NCBI RefSeq assembly: GCF_040954645.1
Contig: NC_092806.1
Location: 78,677,141-78,741,140 of the forward strand
Direction: 5' to 3'
Length of the DNA: 64,000 nucleotides
From: Diabrotica undecimpunctata
Taxonomy: Eukaryota; Arthropoda; Insecta; Coleoptera; Chrysomelidae
This document shows, one piece after another, positions 52,967-63,824 of the stretch. The position numbers and the translations under genes are program-made. The first letter of the stretch is position 1; every line of letters starts with the position of its first letter. Below the pieces are notes generated by a model that saw nothing but the letters and a program-made list of their open reading frames with translations, was not told the origin of the DNA and ran no database searches.

Positions 52967-52968
<2 letters not shown>

Positions 52969-53064
52969 GATCCGATAGATTGACATCTAAGGTCACTCAT
53001 TAAATTTTTAAAATCATTTTGACTGAATATCACCTTCAGGCACTAATAATTAAAGATTACTTAC

Positions 53065-53175
53065 CGTTAAGGGATATTTCTTTACCAGGATATATAACTT
53101 GTCCTTTTAGAGGAAGGTAGACAAATGGTATGTGTTGTGAAGTTGATCCTCCGACAAATGGTGCAAGAACACATT
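53065..53175 (-). CDS. Candidate host-gene internal exon, 111 bp
   Basis: Minus strand: a pyrimidine tract and acceptor (TTTTTTCCTTTACAG) end at 53176. The open frame reads CVLAPFVGGSTSQHIPFVY, then LPLKGQVIYPGKEISLN. A donor follows (AACG/GTAAGT, GT at 53063-53064). The exon is entered after two leading bases (AA) and leaves with one base (G), so the frame is preserved through 36 codons. There are no stops, whereas the neighbouring frames are closed. I do not recognise the protein. The rest of the gene would lie outside the window or in exons I could not see. The surrounding repeats would then be intronic. Confidence 0.5.
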
Positions 53176-53675
53176 CTGTAAAGGAAAAAAACATTAATAC
53201 TAATCTTCGCTAAAAATGAGGTAGAAATATAAAAATAATAAAATTTTGTTTGGGATAATGTATTGCCAAAATGTATATAAATGTATGTTTTTGCATAAAT
53301 AGTTATTGCAATTGATCTATTCAATTGATTTCAATAATAACAATATTTAATTTTAGTTTAATATACTATTCATGTTTTGTTCTTTCATATCCATCTAAGT
53401 ATTGCTTTGTCCTGTTCGCTAACAGGGGCGGCCCGTCGGAGTAGGCAAGGTAGGCGCCGCCTAACCTGTTCAAATGTACAATAATTAATTATTTATTAAT
53501 ATGAATTACTTATTTCAAAATTTTGATTTATATATTTTGACATAATACCTATTTCAAATAGAAAAGCAATTGTTTTATAATCTCTGTGAAGTTAATTATT
53601 TTACGCTCCTCGTAGTTGTACAAGGCACTTTTGCAAAAAAACATGAATTTTCGAAAGAATAGGTATTTAAACAAT

Positions 53676-53687
53676 ACTTAGGTTTCA
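53676..53687 (+). repeat. Target-site duplication of the LINE in hAT (left)
   Basis: ACTTAGGTTTCA, repeated at 55996-56007. Confidence 0.8.
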
Positions 53688-55995
53688 TATATATATATAC
53701 AAGGATTTCCACAGTTTTCACCGTATTCCTTCACTCAACCGTTTTCTCTAATTTTTCCTGTTTAGCCAGTCCCCTTCCTGTAGGTTTCTTCTACTCATTG
53801 CTTCGTCCACCTTATCTCTGAAAGATCTTCGGGGTCTGCCTCTCTTTCTTCTTCCTATCGGGCTCCACTCTGTTATTCTATTTATCCACCGATTTTGGTC
53901 TGCTCTTCTGACATGTCCGTACCAGGTTAACCTCTTCTGTTCGATGTAGTCTATTATGTCGGAGTTCATTCCCATTCTCCTCTTAATCTCCATGTTATTT
54001 ATTCTATCTCTTCTTGTTACTCTGCAGCTTCTCCTTAGGAATTCCATCTCTGTTGCTCTTATTTTGTTTTTGGTTTTCTTATTTATTGTCCAATTTTCAC
54101 ACCCATAAGTGAGGATACTTCTTGTCATGGTATTATATATTTTTTTCTTTGTTTTCATGCTGATGTTCTTATCCCATAGTACCGGGTTCAATTTTCGTAT
54201 GCAGTCTCTTGTTTGTCCTAGTCTATTTTTTATATCTTCCTCCGTTGTTCCTTTGTTTGATATTATGAAACCTAAATACTTATACTTGTCTGTTCCTACG
54301 ATTTGTTTACCTTCGTCTATTTGCAGCTGTTTTGTTTCTGTATTCTCCGTTGTTAGGTATTCAGTTTTCTTTAGGTTTATTTCCATCCCATTCTTTGTAT
54401 ATTCCTGCTCCAGTTTTCTCATCATAAAACTGAGGTCATCCTCGTCTTGTGCGATCACTATTTGGTCGTCGGCAAAACTTAGCGTATATAGATATTCGTT
54501 CCTTACTGGTATACCATTCCTTCGCACTTTCTTTTCCATGGTTTCAGGGTTTTTTCCAGGAATATTTTGAACGGGGTGGGGGATGTGGAGCAACCCTGTA
54601 GTAGTCCCTTTGTCGTCTTAAATGGACTGCATATTCTATTGCCCGTTTTGATAGCTACTTCGTTATTCTTGTAGAGTGCTTTTACCGCGTTTATTAATCT
54701 TCGTGGAACTTTGATGTCTTCCATTGCTTCCCATAGCTGGGTTCTAGGTATTGAGTCATATGCCTTCTTAAGATCAACAAAAGCATGGACGGATCTATTT
54801 TTGGCCATTCTTTTTTCTATTAGTTGTTCGACCGTGTAAATGTGATCTAAGCATGCTTTCCCGGCTGTGAAACCTGCCTGGTCTTCTCCGATTTTATCTT
54901 GTATATATATTTCGAATTTTTCCTTTATGGTCTTTCCATACAGTCTGCCTATAGACGATATAATGCTGATTCCCCGATAGTTTTCGCAGTTTTTTCTATC
55001 TCCTTTCTTGTATATTGATGTCATATATACTTGGGTCCATTCTGCCGGTAAGCATGTCTCCATTCAGTGCTCTCTCAAACATTTTATGTATCATACGGAA
55101 TAACTTTTCCGATCCGTTTTTTATCAATTCATTTGGTATTCCGCAGGGACCTTCTGCTTTTTTGTTCTTTAGAGTTTTGATAGTTCTTTTTACCTCAGCT
55201 AGGCTTAATTCGATTTCGTCATGTGTGTAGATTTCTATTCCGTCTATTTCTGATTGTTTGAATTCGGGACGGTCTTCGGTTAGCAATTTTTTATAGTATT
55301 CTTGCCATTCGTTTTCTTTGATTTGACCGATCTTGATTTTCTCTGTCTTATTTCTTTGGAGCGACTTTAAGATGCGCCATGACTCTGAATTTCTCGTTCC
55401 TCCTATGTGCTGTTCTATCTCTGTGCATGTTTTTTCCCATCTTTCATTTTTTTCATTTGCTACTTTTCTTTTCACTTCTTTATTTTTTTTTCTGTATAGT
55501 TCCAAGTCCTCATAGTTTTTTGTGTTCAGGTATTTTATATGAAGTTCTTTTTTCTCTTTTATACATGTTAGTGTGTCTTCGGTTAATTTCGTAGTTTGGT
55601 GGGTGTATTTTTGGTCCACTTCTCCAAGAGCTTCTAGGGCTGCTGTCTTCATGCAGGTTTTTATGTGTTCGTATGTTTGTTCTAATGATTCATACCGAAA
55701 ATCTTCTAGCTTTTGGTCCAATCTTCGCTTATATAGGTCTTTTATTGAGTCTTCTTCTAATAAATTGATTTTGAATTTCTTTTCTTGTATTGAGCACGTA
55801 TTGACAGGTGTAGCCGGAGCCGTAACTTGGTCAGACTCTCCCTGGGTCGGTTTCTGTTGGGTCCATATGAAGGTTTTTCTTTTCTTCCTGTTCTTCCATT
55901 TAGGTCACCGGCGATAATTATTTCTTGGTTCTTCTTTCTCTTTTCGATTTCTTCTTGCAGTTGTTCTATGAATTGTTCTTTTTCTGCATTTTGAA
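53688..55995 (-). pseudogene. RTE-like LINE 3, endonuclease end plus full RT
   Basis: From the minus-strand 5' end the first part is the endonuclease tail (IIIAGDLNGRTGRKEK, about 55880-55930). A coiled linker follows (DLELYRKKNKEVKRKVANEK). RT: GPCGIPNELIKNG, NYRGISIISSIGRLYGKTI, FVDLKKAYDSIPRTQLWEAM, TKGLLQGCSTSPTPFKIFLE and LSFADDQIVIAQDEDD. C-terminus: TYGCENWTINKKTKNKIR, RLTWYGHVRRADQNRW and GRRKRGRPRRSFRDKV, stop near 53748. Three frameshifts (near 55890, 55030 and 54560) split it. The 3' tail is a short (TA)n (53688-53699). The 12-bp duplication fixes both ends, so the 5' truncation point is 55995. Confidence 0.85.
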
Positions 55996-56007
55996 ACTTA
56001 GGTTTCA

Positions 56008-57190
56008 AAACGTTAAAAAAAAATACGGAAACTATTTACAATGCTTTAGCTGGACATATTACTTTATCCAATAAGTATCAAAAAATAGAAGTCTCTTACG
56101 ATATTTAATTGATATTACAATTATTTTAGCAAAACAAGAACTTGCATTTCGCAGTCGCGATGAGAGCCATAATTCTTGAAATATGAATAATTTTAAAGAA
56201 ATTTTTAATTTAACAGTTAAACGCGATCAGGCAACCAGGATTATATTAAAAAATAGAAGGAGTGTTCACTCGTTTATCAAAACCAATTCAAACGATTTAA
56301 TAGATTATTACATTAAAAATGCAATTTCAAGAGAAATTAATGAATTTCAATTTTTTTCTATACTAGCGGACGAAACTACTGACATTACCGAAAAATCGCA
56401 GTGTACTTTAACAATCCCTTTTCTTAACAAAATTGGTCAGGTAACAGAACGATTTTTGGGCTTTTTTGATATTAGTGAGAATAGATCTGCAAAAGCTCTA
56501 TGTAATTTAATTACGAACGTTCTTGAGCTATATGATTACAAAAGTAAATTGATTGCCTAATGTTACGATGGTGCTGGTGTAATGGTCGGCTCTTTAAATT
56601 GAGTGCAATTAAAACTTAAAGTAGATGCTCCAAAAGTATAGACATTGTTGCGCTCATAGATTACATTTAGTTTTGCAAGCGGGGCTCAAAATGTAATAGA
56701 AATTATCGGATATTTTTTGCAACGGTTACATCAATTCCTCTTTTTTTTAATCATTCGGCGAAAACAACATTTATTCTGAATTGAATTCTAAACCGAAGTA
56801 TCCCAACAAATTGTGAAACTAAATGGACTTCGTTTTAGAGATTTAAAAGATTTACGAATCAAGTGTCACTTACGAAGATGAACAATTTTATACTTTAAAT
56901 GTTATTAAAACTTTGCAATAGTTTAACGAGAATAAATTAACTGACATATTTTCTGAAGCATACAAATTATTTGTTTTAATTGCTACTATACCCGCAACTT
57001 TAGTTTTCGTTGGATGTAAATTTTCTTGTTTAAAACAAATTAAAAACTATTAAAGAAACGCTATGTCGCAAAATCGACTGACAGCTTTGTCTTTACTTTC
57101 AATTGAGAAGAATTTTCTTTCTATTTTGTCTAATAATGAACAATTTTATGAAAAAATTATAAATAAATTTTGCTTTTGCTAAAGACAGGC
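56008..57190 (+). pseudogene. hAT transposase (ZMYM1/DUF4371-like), decayed
   Basis: Open frame 56183-56560: FFSILADETTDITEKSQCTL contains the first catalytic Asp region, with LGFFDISENRSAKALCNLI after it. Past a stop, CYDGAGVMVGS is the second region. About 57015-57110 gives FSCLKQIKNY and RNAMSQNRLTALSLLSIEKN, the C-terminal dimerisation motif. Several stops. Inactive. Confidence 0.7.
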
Positions 57191-57248
57191 GTATAATTTA
57201 ATTTATCTGAAATAAAATCCATTTAACTATTTTTTGGTAAGGAATTTT

Positions 57249-57393
57249 GGTTTGTAAGAATAAAACATAAAAATACACAAAATATATATAAAAACAAAAA
57301 ATGGTATTTCGGTAATCTCACAATCTGCCGCTGGGCTGTGGGATATTGTAGTCAAGAGACACACCAGCGAATTCGAATTTTAGTTCAGAGTTA
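57249..57393 (+). repeat. Direct repeat C, copy 1
   Basis: TTGGTTTGTAAGAATAAAAC, CTCACAATCTGCCGCTGGGC and GTCAAGAGACACACCA recur at 57590-57755, where a TA tract has expanded inside the unit. Confidence 0.8.
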
Positions 57394-57399
57394 GAATTT

Positions 57400-57490
57400 T
57401 AGAATTACAAACAAATTTTAATTATTTGAATATTCAATACTATACAATATAAAGATACATACTATTGAGCCAAAATTCATATTTTTTGAC
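57400..57490 (+). repeat. Direct repeat D, copy 1
   Basis: TTTAATTAT..AATATTCAATA, AATATAAAGATACATA and CCAAAATTCATATTTTTTGA recur at 58631-58726. Confidence 0.75.
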
Positions 57491-57589
57491 GAACCTCGTA
57501 TCCACAACTTTTTATAAAGAATAACTTTTTTCGTAAGATTAATAATAAAAAATTTTCAAAAATGATGCTGACTTAATTGGACACCATCT

Positions 57590-57616
57590 TGGTTTGTAAG
57601 AATAAAACATAAAAAT

Positions 57617-57668
<52 letters not shown>

Positions 57669-57755
57669 AAAAAATGGAACTGGTTTATCTCACAATCTGC
57701 CGCTGGGCTGTGGGATACTGTGGTCAAGAGACACACCAATGAACTCGAATTTTAG
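57590..57755 (+). repeat. Direct repeat C, copy 2 with internal TA tract
   Basis: Same words as copy 1; the short TATATATA of copy 1 is here a tract of about 45 bp (57618-57663). Confidence 0.8.
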
Positions 57756-57794
57756 TGACAGAGAATAGTAAGTGGCGAAAATAGTAAGTAAGCG

Positions 57795-57798
<4 letters not shown>

Positions 57799-57854
<56 letters not shown>

Positions 57855-57861
57855 GTATGTA

Positions 57862-57924
<63 letters not shown>
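57799..57924. repeat. (TA)n tract
   Basis: TA repeat with one ATGTATATGTATGTA interruption. Confidence 0.95.
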
Positions 57925-57927
<3 letters not shown>

Positions 57928-58269
57928 TTCACAATATTAAGTCGATCATATGGGAAACTTTTTTAATGATAGTTTTATGAAAAAAAGTTAATGAAAAATT
58001 GTTTGGAATTAAAAATTATATTCTAACATGCAATTTCATCCTTATAACTTTGCCTATTTTGGTCAAATTGCCCATACCCAAATCGTTTTTATTTATTACA
58101 AATAGGATAACTGTTTTATTATTAATTTGACGAAAAAAGTTATTCTGTATAAAAACTCTGCATGGACTAAAATCTAAGATACAACTATCATTGTAAAAAA
58201 TGTAAAAAAATATGAAATGCGCTCAGGAGTAAAGTACTTTTATAATTCACAATATCGAACAATTTTATT

Positions 58270-58655
58270 ATAAAAAATGGTTTGTAATTAAAAACTATGT
58301 TTTAATATGTAATTATATCTTTCCAGTTAAACATTTTTTTTCTAATTTTTCTCAAATTATAGATACCGATAATAATATTTATTAAAAATATGGTAACTCC
58401 TCCATTTCAGTAAAAAAAAGTTATTAACTTATTAATGTTCATTGGATATGTCATGTATTTTATTTTGTGAAAATTATTTCATATTATAAAAATCCTTTTT
58501 TTATCGGAACTGAAGAGTTATCATATTTGTAATAAATAAAAATTATGTTCGGTATAGGTAATTTGAGAAAACTTTGCATTTTTCATATTTTTTTTTTCAA
58601 AAAGAAGGAAGTAATTACATATTAAAATATAATAATTGTGAATTACAAACAACTT
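58270..58655. repeat. Imperfect inverted repeat (foldback), about 165-bp arms
   Basis: The left arm (about 58275-58440: AATATGTAATTA, CTCAAATTATAGATACCG, TATGGTAACTCC) is matched in reverse complement by about 58490-58655 (GAGTTATCATA, CGGTATAGGTAATTTGAG, TAATTACATATT). A related unit in one orientation also lies at about 57925-58140. Confidence 0.6.
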
Positions 58656-58726
58656 TTAATTATATAAATATTCAATATTTTTAAATATAAAGATACATAT
58701 TCTTGAACCAAAATTCATATTTTTTG
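58631..58726 (+). repeat. Direct repeat D, copy 2
   Basis: Matches 57400-57490. Confidence 0.75.
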
Positions 58727-58732
58727 AAGTGA

Positions 58733-59011
58733 TGTTAATGAAACATTCTGAAAATACATTTCTGTTCTCTTTGTGTCAGAGTTATAAAACACACCAGCAA
58801 AAGATGCCATAAACTAAGTTTTACTATCTTTACCCAAATTTTAAAAATTTTGGAATATATTTTGTCCATTATTTGATATTTTATATGTGTGTTATTAATG
58901 TTGAGTGTCAATGCTTTTATACATAATCTCAACGACTATGTCTTGAAAAAAGAATAAAACCATTCCGAAAGCTAGACAAAAAGTAAAAAGAGTGTTTCAT
59001 TAACATCCCGG
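58733..59011. mobile_element. Small MITE with 16-bp inverted termini
   Basis: GATGTTAATGAAACATTCT at the left and AGAGTGTTTCATTAACATC at the right are reverse complements apart from one base. The 245-bp interior is noncoding. Target duplication not clear. Confidence 0.55.
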
Positions 59012-59049
59012 CCGATTTTCTGACTGCAACCCTATTAAACTGTATTGTT

Positions 59050-59469
<420 letters not shown>

Positions 59470-59486
59470 TGGCGCTGCGAACCACA
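59470..59486 (+). promoter_or_regulatory. Primer-binding site of element 3
   Basis: TGGCGCTGCGAACCACA follows the LTR directly. Confidence 0.6.
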
Positions 59487-59770
59487 GGATATTTCATACA
59501 GAAACATAGTCGTTTCCTGGTCTACATTAGTTTAATGAAATCCTGAAGAACCTGGTAAAAGAGAAAAATGTATTGGAAATCAAACACGATCATCCTTGCG
59601 TAAGTTTTTCCTTTCTTTACCATTGTTTATGAGCATTTATTATTTTAATTGAATTCTTAAACATTTACATTGAATTTATTATTTATTGTTTATTGAATTT
59701 ATATTATTTATAACATTTTACTTCAACGAATTTTTATATATACTTGCATTTATATTTTTGCATATATTTT

Positions 59771-61036
59771 ATGAGTACATTGAATGATATTTCCCAAAAT
59801 AGTATCGAAAATTTAAGTTTACTATTCGACAGTTTAAATCTAAAAATAAAAAGAAATCTACAAACCTCTAAATCTAAGCCTGCATCTAAATTACGTTCCA
59901 AAATGCCGATGACCAATAGCGATATTGCTAGCCTTTGCTCAACTCTGCCCGAATTCTCTTCTGGAGACAACCTCTCCACCTTTATCAAAGCAGTAGATAA
60001 TTTAATAGTTTTCTTAGGCACCCAAGACTTAAATCCGTCCCAAGAATTTATCTTAAATTCCCATATCGTATCTCGAATTAAAGGAGAACCTAGAAATTTC
60101 TTAAACTATTCTAATAAAACCAATTGGACAGAAATTCGTCCAGCATTATTAACTAAATACGGAGACAGACGTTCCGAAGACATATTAGTAACACAACTAT
60201 CCACTACCGTCCAAAAACATAGTGAATCCTACGATAATTATCATCAGAGAATAACTACAAATCTGAACGATTTACTCCAACACATCACTTTAAACGATAA
60301 TCCCGCGACAGTCACTTTTAAAACTCCATACTTCAAAAACATTGCCCTCAAAACTTTCTGTACCGGAATCAACGAGCCTTATTGCGAATACTTATCGCAT
60401 TTTGAATTAAATTCCCTAGAAGAAGCCCTTCAAAAGTGTATTGCCTACGATAACCACAAAAATCAACAACAATACATGAACTTCCTTAAGAGCCAACAAA
60501 ACAAAAAGGCCCCACTCAAAAATAAACCCTATCAATCTTCGAATAATCAAAGATCCACAAACTTCCAACCCACACACTCAAACTTCCAACCCACATACTC
60601 AAACTTCCAACCCACGCATTCGAATTATGTGAGACCTTCAACTCACAACACAGAGCCCAATTTTAACTTTACTCCACAACAGAACTATAATTTTCCTTAG
60701 AGACAAAATTTCAGTTCTCACGAACAAAATCAATCCTTCCAACGAAACAATGTTCCGAAAAACAACCAACAAAGACTAAATAAATATAAAGCTCCTCGAC
60801 CCCAACCAAATTTTGCTACTCCAATGAGCGGTGTTCAAACTACCACAACCAGAAACCATCAGCCCATGACAATTACAACTAATAGAAGCCACAATTTTTA
60901 CATAGACCCAAATGATACCCAATATTTCGAAAACGATTTCGAAAATTACGAATCCGAACAAGAGCCCGATTTGCATGATGAAAATCATCAGGATTTTCAA
61001 GCCATCCCGTTAGACGATCATCCACCCCCTGTATAA
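59771..61036 (+). pseudogene. gag: Element 3 Gag with one internal stop
   Basis: ATG at 59771 (MSTLNDISQNS). Capsid-like region: LCSTLPEFSSGDNLSTFIKA, SRIKGEPRNFLNYSNKTNW and YGDRRSEDILVTQLST. Near 60560-60630 an 8-residue unit NFQPTHS(N) is repeated three times, which is a 24-bp tandem repeat. A TAG at 60698-60700 interrupts the frame; the same frame then continues to 61036 with an acidic end (YESEQEPDLHDENHQDF). No CCHC knuckle. Confidence 0.82.
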
Positions 61037-61038
61037 AC

Positions 61039-63036
61039 CTACATAATATCGAAAGTTCCCCTGGGTTACCCTGCTTCATTACACCCAAAACACATCTACG
61101 CGTTTTAATCGATACCGGCGGTTCCCATTCAATTTTAAATCCGCGAGCTCTCAAACTATTTGATAAAAATCATATTTATCGAAAACCTTTTTCGCTAACG
61201 TCAATGAAAATTACTTCCAAGCACGACTTAAATATTAAGACGCCACTATTCCTAGAATATGGAATTCCACAAACATTCGACGTAAAAATTGCCGACTTTA
61301 GTCAATTCTTTGATATCCTCCTTGGAACTTACGATCTGAAAAGATTCCACGCCACAATTAGCTACGCAACTCATACTTTAACCTTTGAGAATCCTCACGT
61401 TAGCATTCCATTTGAAACTTTATACCAAAAAATTCCAGTAAGCGTTCATAATGGCGAAGTTTTATTGCGCGAAAGACACTTTCAAGGTATCAAAATTCCC
61501 CATTCTATTCACGTTGCAAAAAACGGCTTTCTAGACACTTTCGACTTACCTATGCCTATGAAATTTAATAAGAGAATTGAAGTTGAGAACTTTTGTAATT
61601 ATAATATAGCAAAAATTCCAACGACGCATTTTAATGAAAACAAAATCCGTACTTCGCACTTAAATAACGAAGAAAAATATAAAATTATAAGTCTTTGCAA
61701 AAAATTTAAAGACGTATTCTACGACGAAAATAAAAATTTAACTTTCACGTCAGCTGTTAGACACGAAATTAAAACTAAGGATGAAAATCCAATTTATGTA
61801 AAGGGATTTCGGCATCCCAAAGCAATGCAGGAAGAAATAAAAAAACAAATAAATAATTTATTAGATAATAAGATAATTCGACCGTCAATTTCACCGTACT
61901 CAGCTCCAGTTTGGATAGTACCAAAAAAAGCTGATGCCTCAGGTCAGAAAAAATTTAGATTAGTAATTGATTATAGGAAGCTCAATGATCATACTGAAAG
62001 TGATCGCTACCCACTTCCTCAGATAGATGAGATACTGGATAACTTAGGAAAAGCCAGTTATTTCACAACATTAGATTTAGCTCAAGGTTACCATCAGATT
62101 GAAGTTCATCCGGATTCTATTCGGAAAACAGCCTTTTCAGTTCCGCATGGTCACTTTGAATTTTTACGTATGCCCTTTGGTTTAAAGAATAGCCCAGCAA
62201 CATTCGAAAGGTTAATGGACAATATTCTTAGGCCCTTTATTCATAAGTTTTGCTTCGTCTACATGGACGATGTCATTATTTTTTCCAAGTCACTGCAAGA
62301 ACACTTAGTTCATATTGCGACTATTTTTGACACTTTCAGAAAAAATAATTTAAAAATTCAGTTAGACAAATCCGAGTTTCTCACGAAAGAAGTTTCTTTC
62401 TTGGGTCACGTAGTGACAACCGAAGGAATCAAACCTAACCCAGCAAAAATCGAAGCTATACAAAAATATCCTCTACCAAAAACAGTAAAAGAAATTAAAT
62501 CATTTCTTGGTTTAATCGGTTACTACCGAAGATTCATACCCAACTTTGCAAAAATAACGTCCCCATTTTCGAGATGTACTCGAAAAGGAGCAACTATCGA
62601 CCCCACAAATCCAAATTATTTAGAATGTTTTGCAAAATGCAAACAATTGTTAACTAATTCTCCAGTCTTACAATATCCAGACTTCGAAAAGCCTTTTGTA
62701 CTGACTACAGACGCCTCTAATATAGCTATAGGATCAGTATTATCTCAAAATAATCACCCTATTGCCTACTATTCTCGAACTCTAAATTCCGCAGAACGAA
62801 ACTACTCCACTATTGAAAAAGAACTTTTAGCCATACTAGATTCTTGTAAACACTTCCGTATGTATTTATACAACCAAAAATTCACTGTAGAAACAGATCA
62901 CAATCCTCTCGTATGGATCTACAAAATTAAAGACCTCACTTCTAGATTAGCCCGATGGAGACTTAAACTAGAAGAATATGATTTTGAAGTTAAATATAAA
63001 AAAGGCAAAGAGAATCAAGTTGCTGATGCTCTTTAG
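61039..63036 (+). CDS. pol: Element 3 protease, RT and RNase H
   Basis: The frame is -1 relative to gag. Protease VLIDTGGSHSIL at 61102-61137. [49 protein letters not shown] and VYMDDVIIFS (about 62260-62290). RNase H: LTTDASNIAIGSVLS, STIEKELLAILDSCKHF and ETDHNPLVWIYK. The frame is intact over 660 codons and stops at 63036 through a 1-nt gain at VADAL. The next frame (62978-63415) continues the linker with a 21-bp tandem repeat (SECAEPPN). Integrase is absent, so the element could not integrate by itself. Confidence 0.88.
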   Translation, partial: LHNIESSPGLPCFITPKTHLRVLIDTGGSHSILNPRALKLFDKNHIYRKPFSLTSMKITSKHDLNIKTPLFLEYGIPQTFDVKIADFSQFFDILLGTYDLKRFHATISYATHTLTFENPHVSIPFETLYQKIPVSVHNGEVLLRERHFQGIKIPHSIHVAKNGFLDTFDLPMPMKFNKRIEVENFCNYNIAKIPTTHFNENKIRTSHLNNEEKYKIISLCKKFKDVFYDENKNLTFTSAVRHEIKTKDENPIYVKGFRHPKAMQEEIKKQINNLLDNKIIRPSISPYSAPVWIVPKKADASGQKKFRLVIDYRKLNDHTESDRYPLPQIDEILDNLGKASYFTTLDLAQGYHQIEVHPDSIRKTAFSVPHGHFEFLRMPFGLKNSPATFERLMDNILRPFIHKFCFVYMDDVIIFSKSLQEHLVHIATIFDTFRKNNLKIQLDKSEFLTKEVSFLGHVVTTEGIKPNPAKIEAIQKYPLPKTVKEIKSFLGLIGYYRRFIPNFAKITSPFSRCTRKGATIDPTNPNYLECFAKCKQLLTNSPVLQYPDFEKPFVLTTDASNIAIGSVLSQNNHPIAYYSRTLNSAERNYSTIEKELLAILDSCKHFRMYLYNQKFTVETDHNPLVWIYKIKDLTSRLARWRLKLEEYDFEVKYKKGKENQVADAL

Positions 63037-63304
63037 CCGAGTCCAAATAAATGCCCTAAGCTCGAGTTCAGAATGTGCTGAACCCCCGAATTCAGAATGT
63101 GCTGAACCACCCGACAATTTCGACATAGACGATTTCCTTGCCGATTTTGACAACTTACAAAACAGTACTAACACACAACATACATCAGTTGAGAACCCTA
63201 TCACTGGAATAGAGATTTCACCTGAACCAATTAATTTATCCTCAAACCAAATTATATTTAAACCAGAGTCAAATAATTTTGAAATTAAATACAAAAGAAT
63301 TTTT

Positions 63305-63554
63305 AACAAACACCGTTACACTGTCACTACTACCCCGATTATCCATAGGACTGAGCACCACTTCTGTTATAATATTTTTAACTATTTTAGCTTTCCTAAT
63401 AATCTTCCTAATTAGGAAAAGAAAACGAATTTCCAAAATCCTATTTGGAGAAAAATTGCATCCTGCCCAGATCCAGATACTAGACGAGCTGATAGCCGAA
63501 GTAACCAAAACTTCGAGGACGAAGTCCCAACCAATGGAGGGAGGAGAAATGTAG
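63305..63554 (+). pseudogene. env: Element 3 env, transmembrane C-terminus
   Basis: The only Env part left: one hydrophobic helix (SVIIFLTILAFLIIFLI), a basic stretch (RKRKRISK) and a tail ending PMEGGEM. The stop lies inside the 3' LTR (63552-63554). It is joined to the end of the RNase H linker by a deletion of integrase and most of env. Confidence 0.65.
63534..63545 (+). promoter_or_regulatory. Polypurine tract of element 3
   Basis: GGAGGGAGGA directly precedes the 3' LTR. Confidence 0.65.
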
Positions 63555-63740
63555 CCATAAGCTCCCTTACTATTAAGAATCAGCAGATTCCGATATCTGA
63601 CGTTATAAATAGGAAGAAATCAATAGTCAAGTTTAAATCATTAAATGTAGTAGTTTAGTAGTTTGTAGAATTTCTCAAAAATTGTAACTTTTTATTTCGA
63701 AATAAAGATTTTTTTTTGGGAATATCGACGTTAAAGAAAC

Positions 63741-63745
<5 letters not shown>
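63546..63745 (+). repeat. Element 3 3' LTR
   Basis: 200 bp with GAAATG..CATTTC ends; carries a small AGTAGTTT duplication relative to the 5' LTR. Confidence 0.88.

Positions 63746-63820
<75 letters not shown>
63746..63820. repeat. (TA)n tract
   Basis: Pure TA between element 3 and a Penelope-like terminus. Confidence 0.95.

Positions 63821-63822
<2 letters not shown>

Positions 63823-63824
<2 letters not shown>

Larger units (their letters stand above)
53423..57190 (+). mobile_element. hAT element, split by an RTE-like LINE
   Basis: Left terminus CAGGGGCGGCCCGTC at 53423-53437 followed by GGCGCCGCC, a common hAT-type end. Transposase text resumes at 56008 after the LINE insertion and ends with a hATC motif at about 57060. 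The right terminus was not found. Confidence 0.65.
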
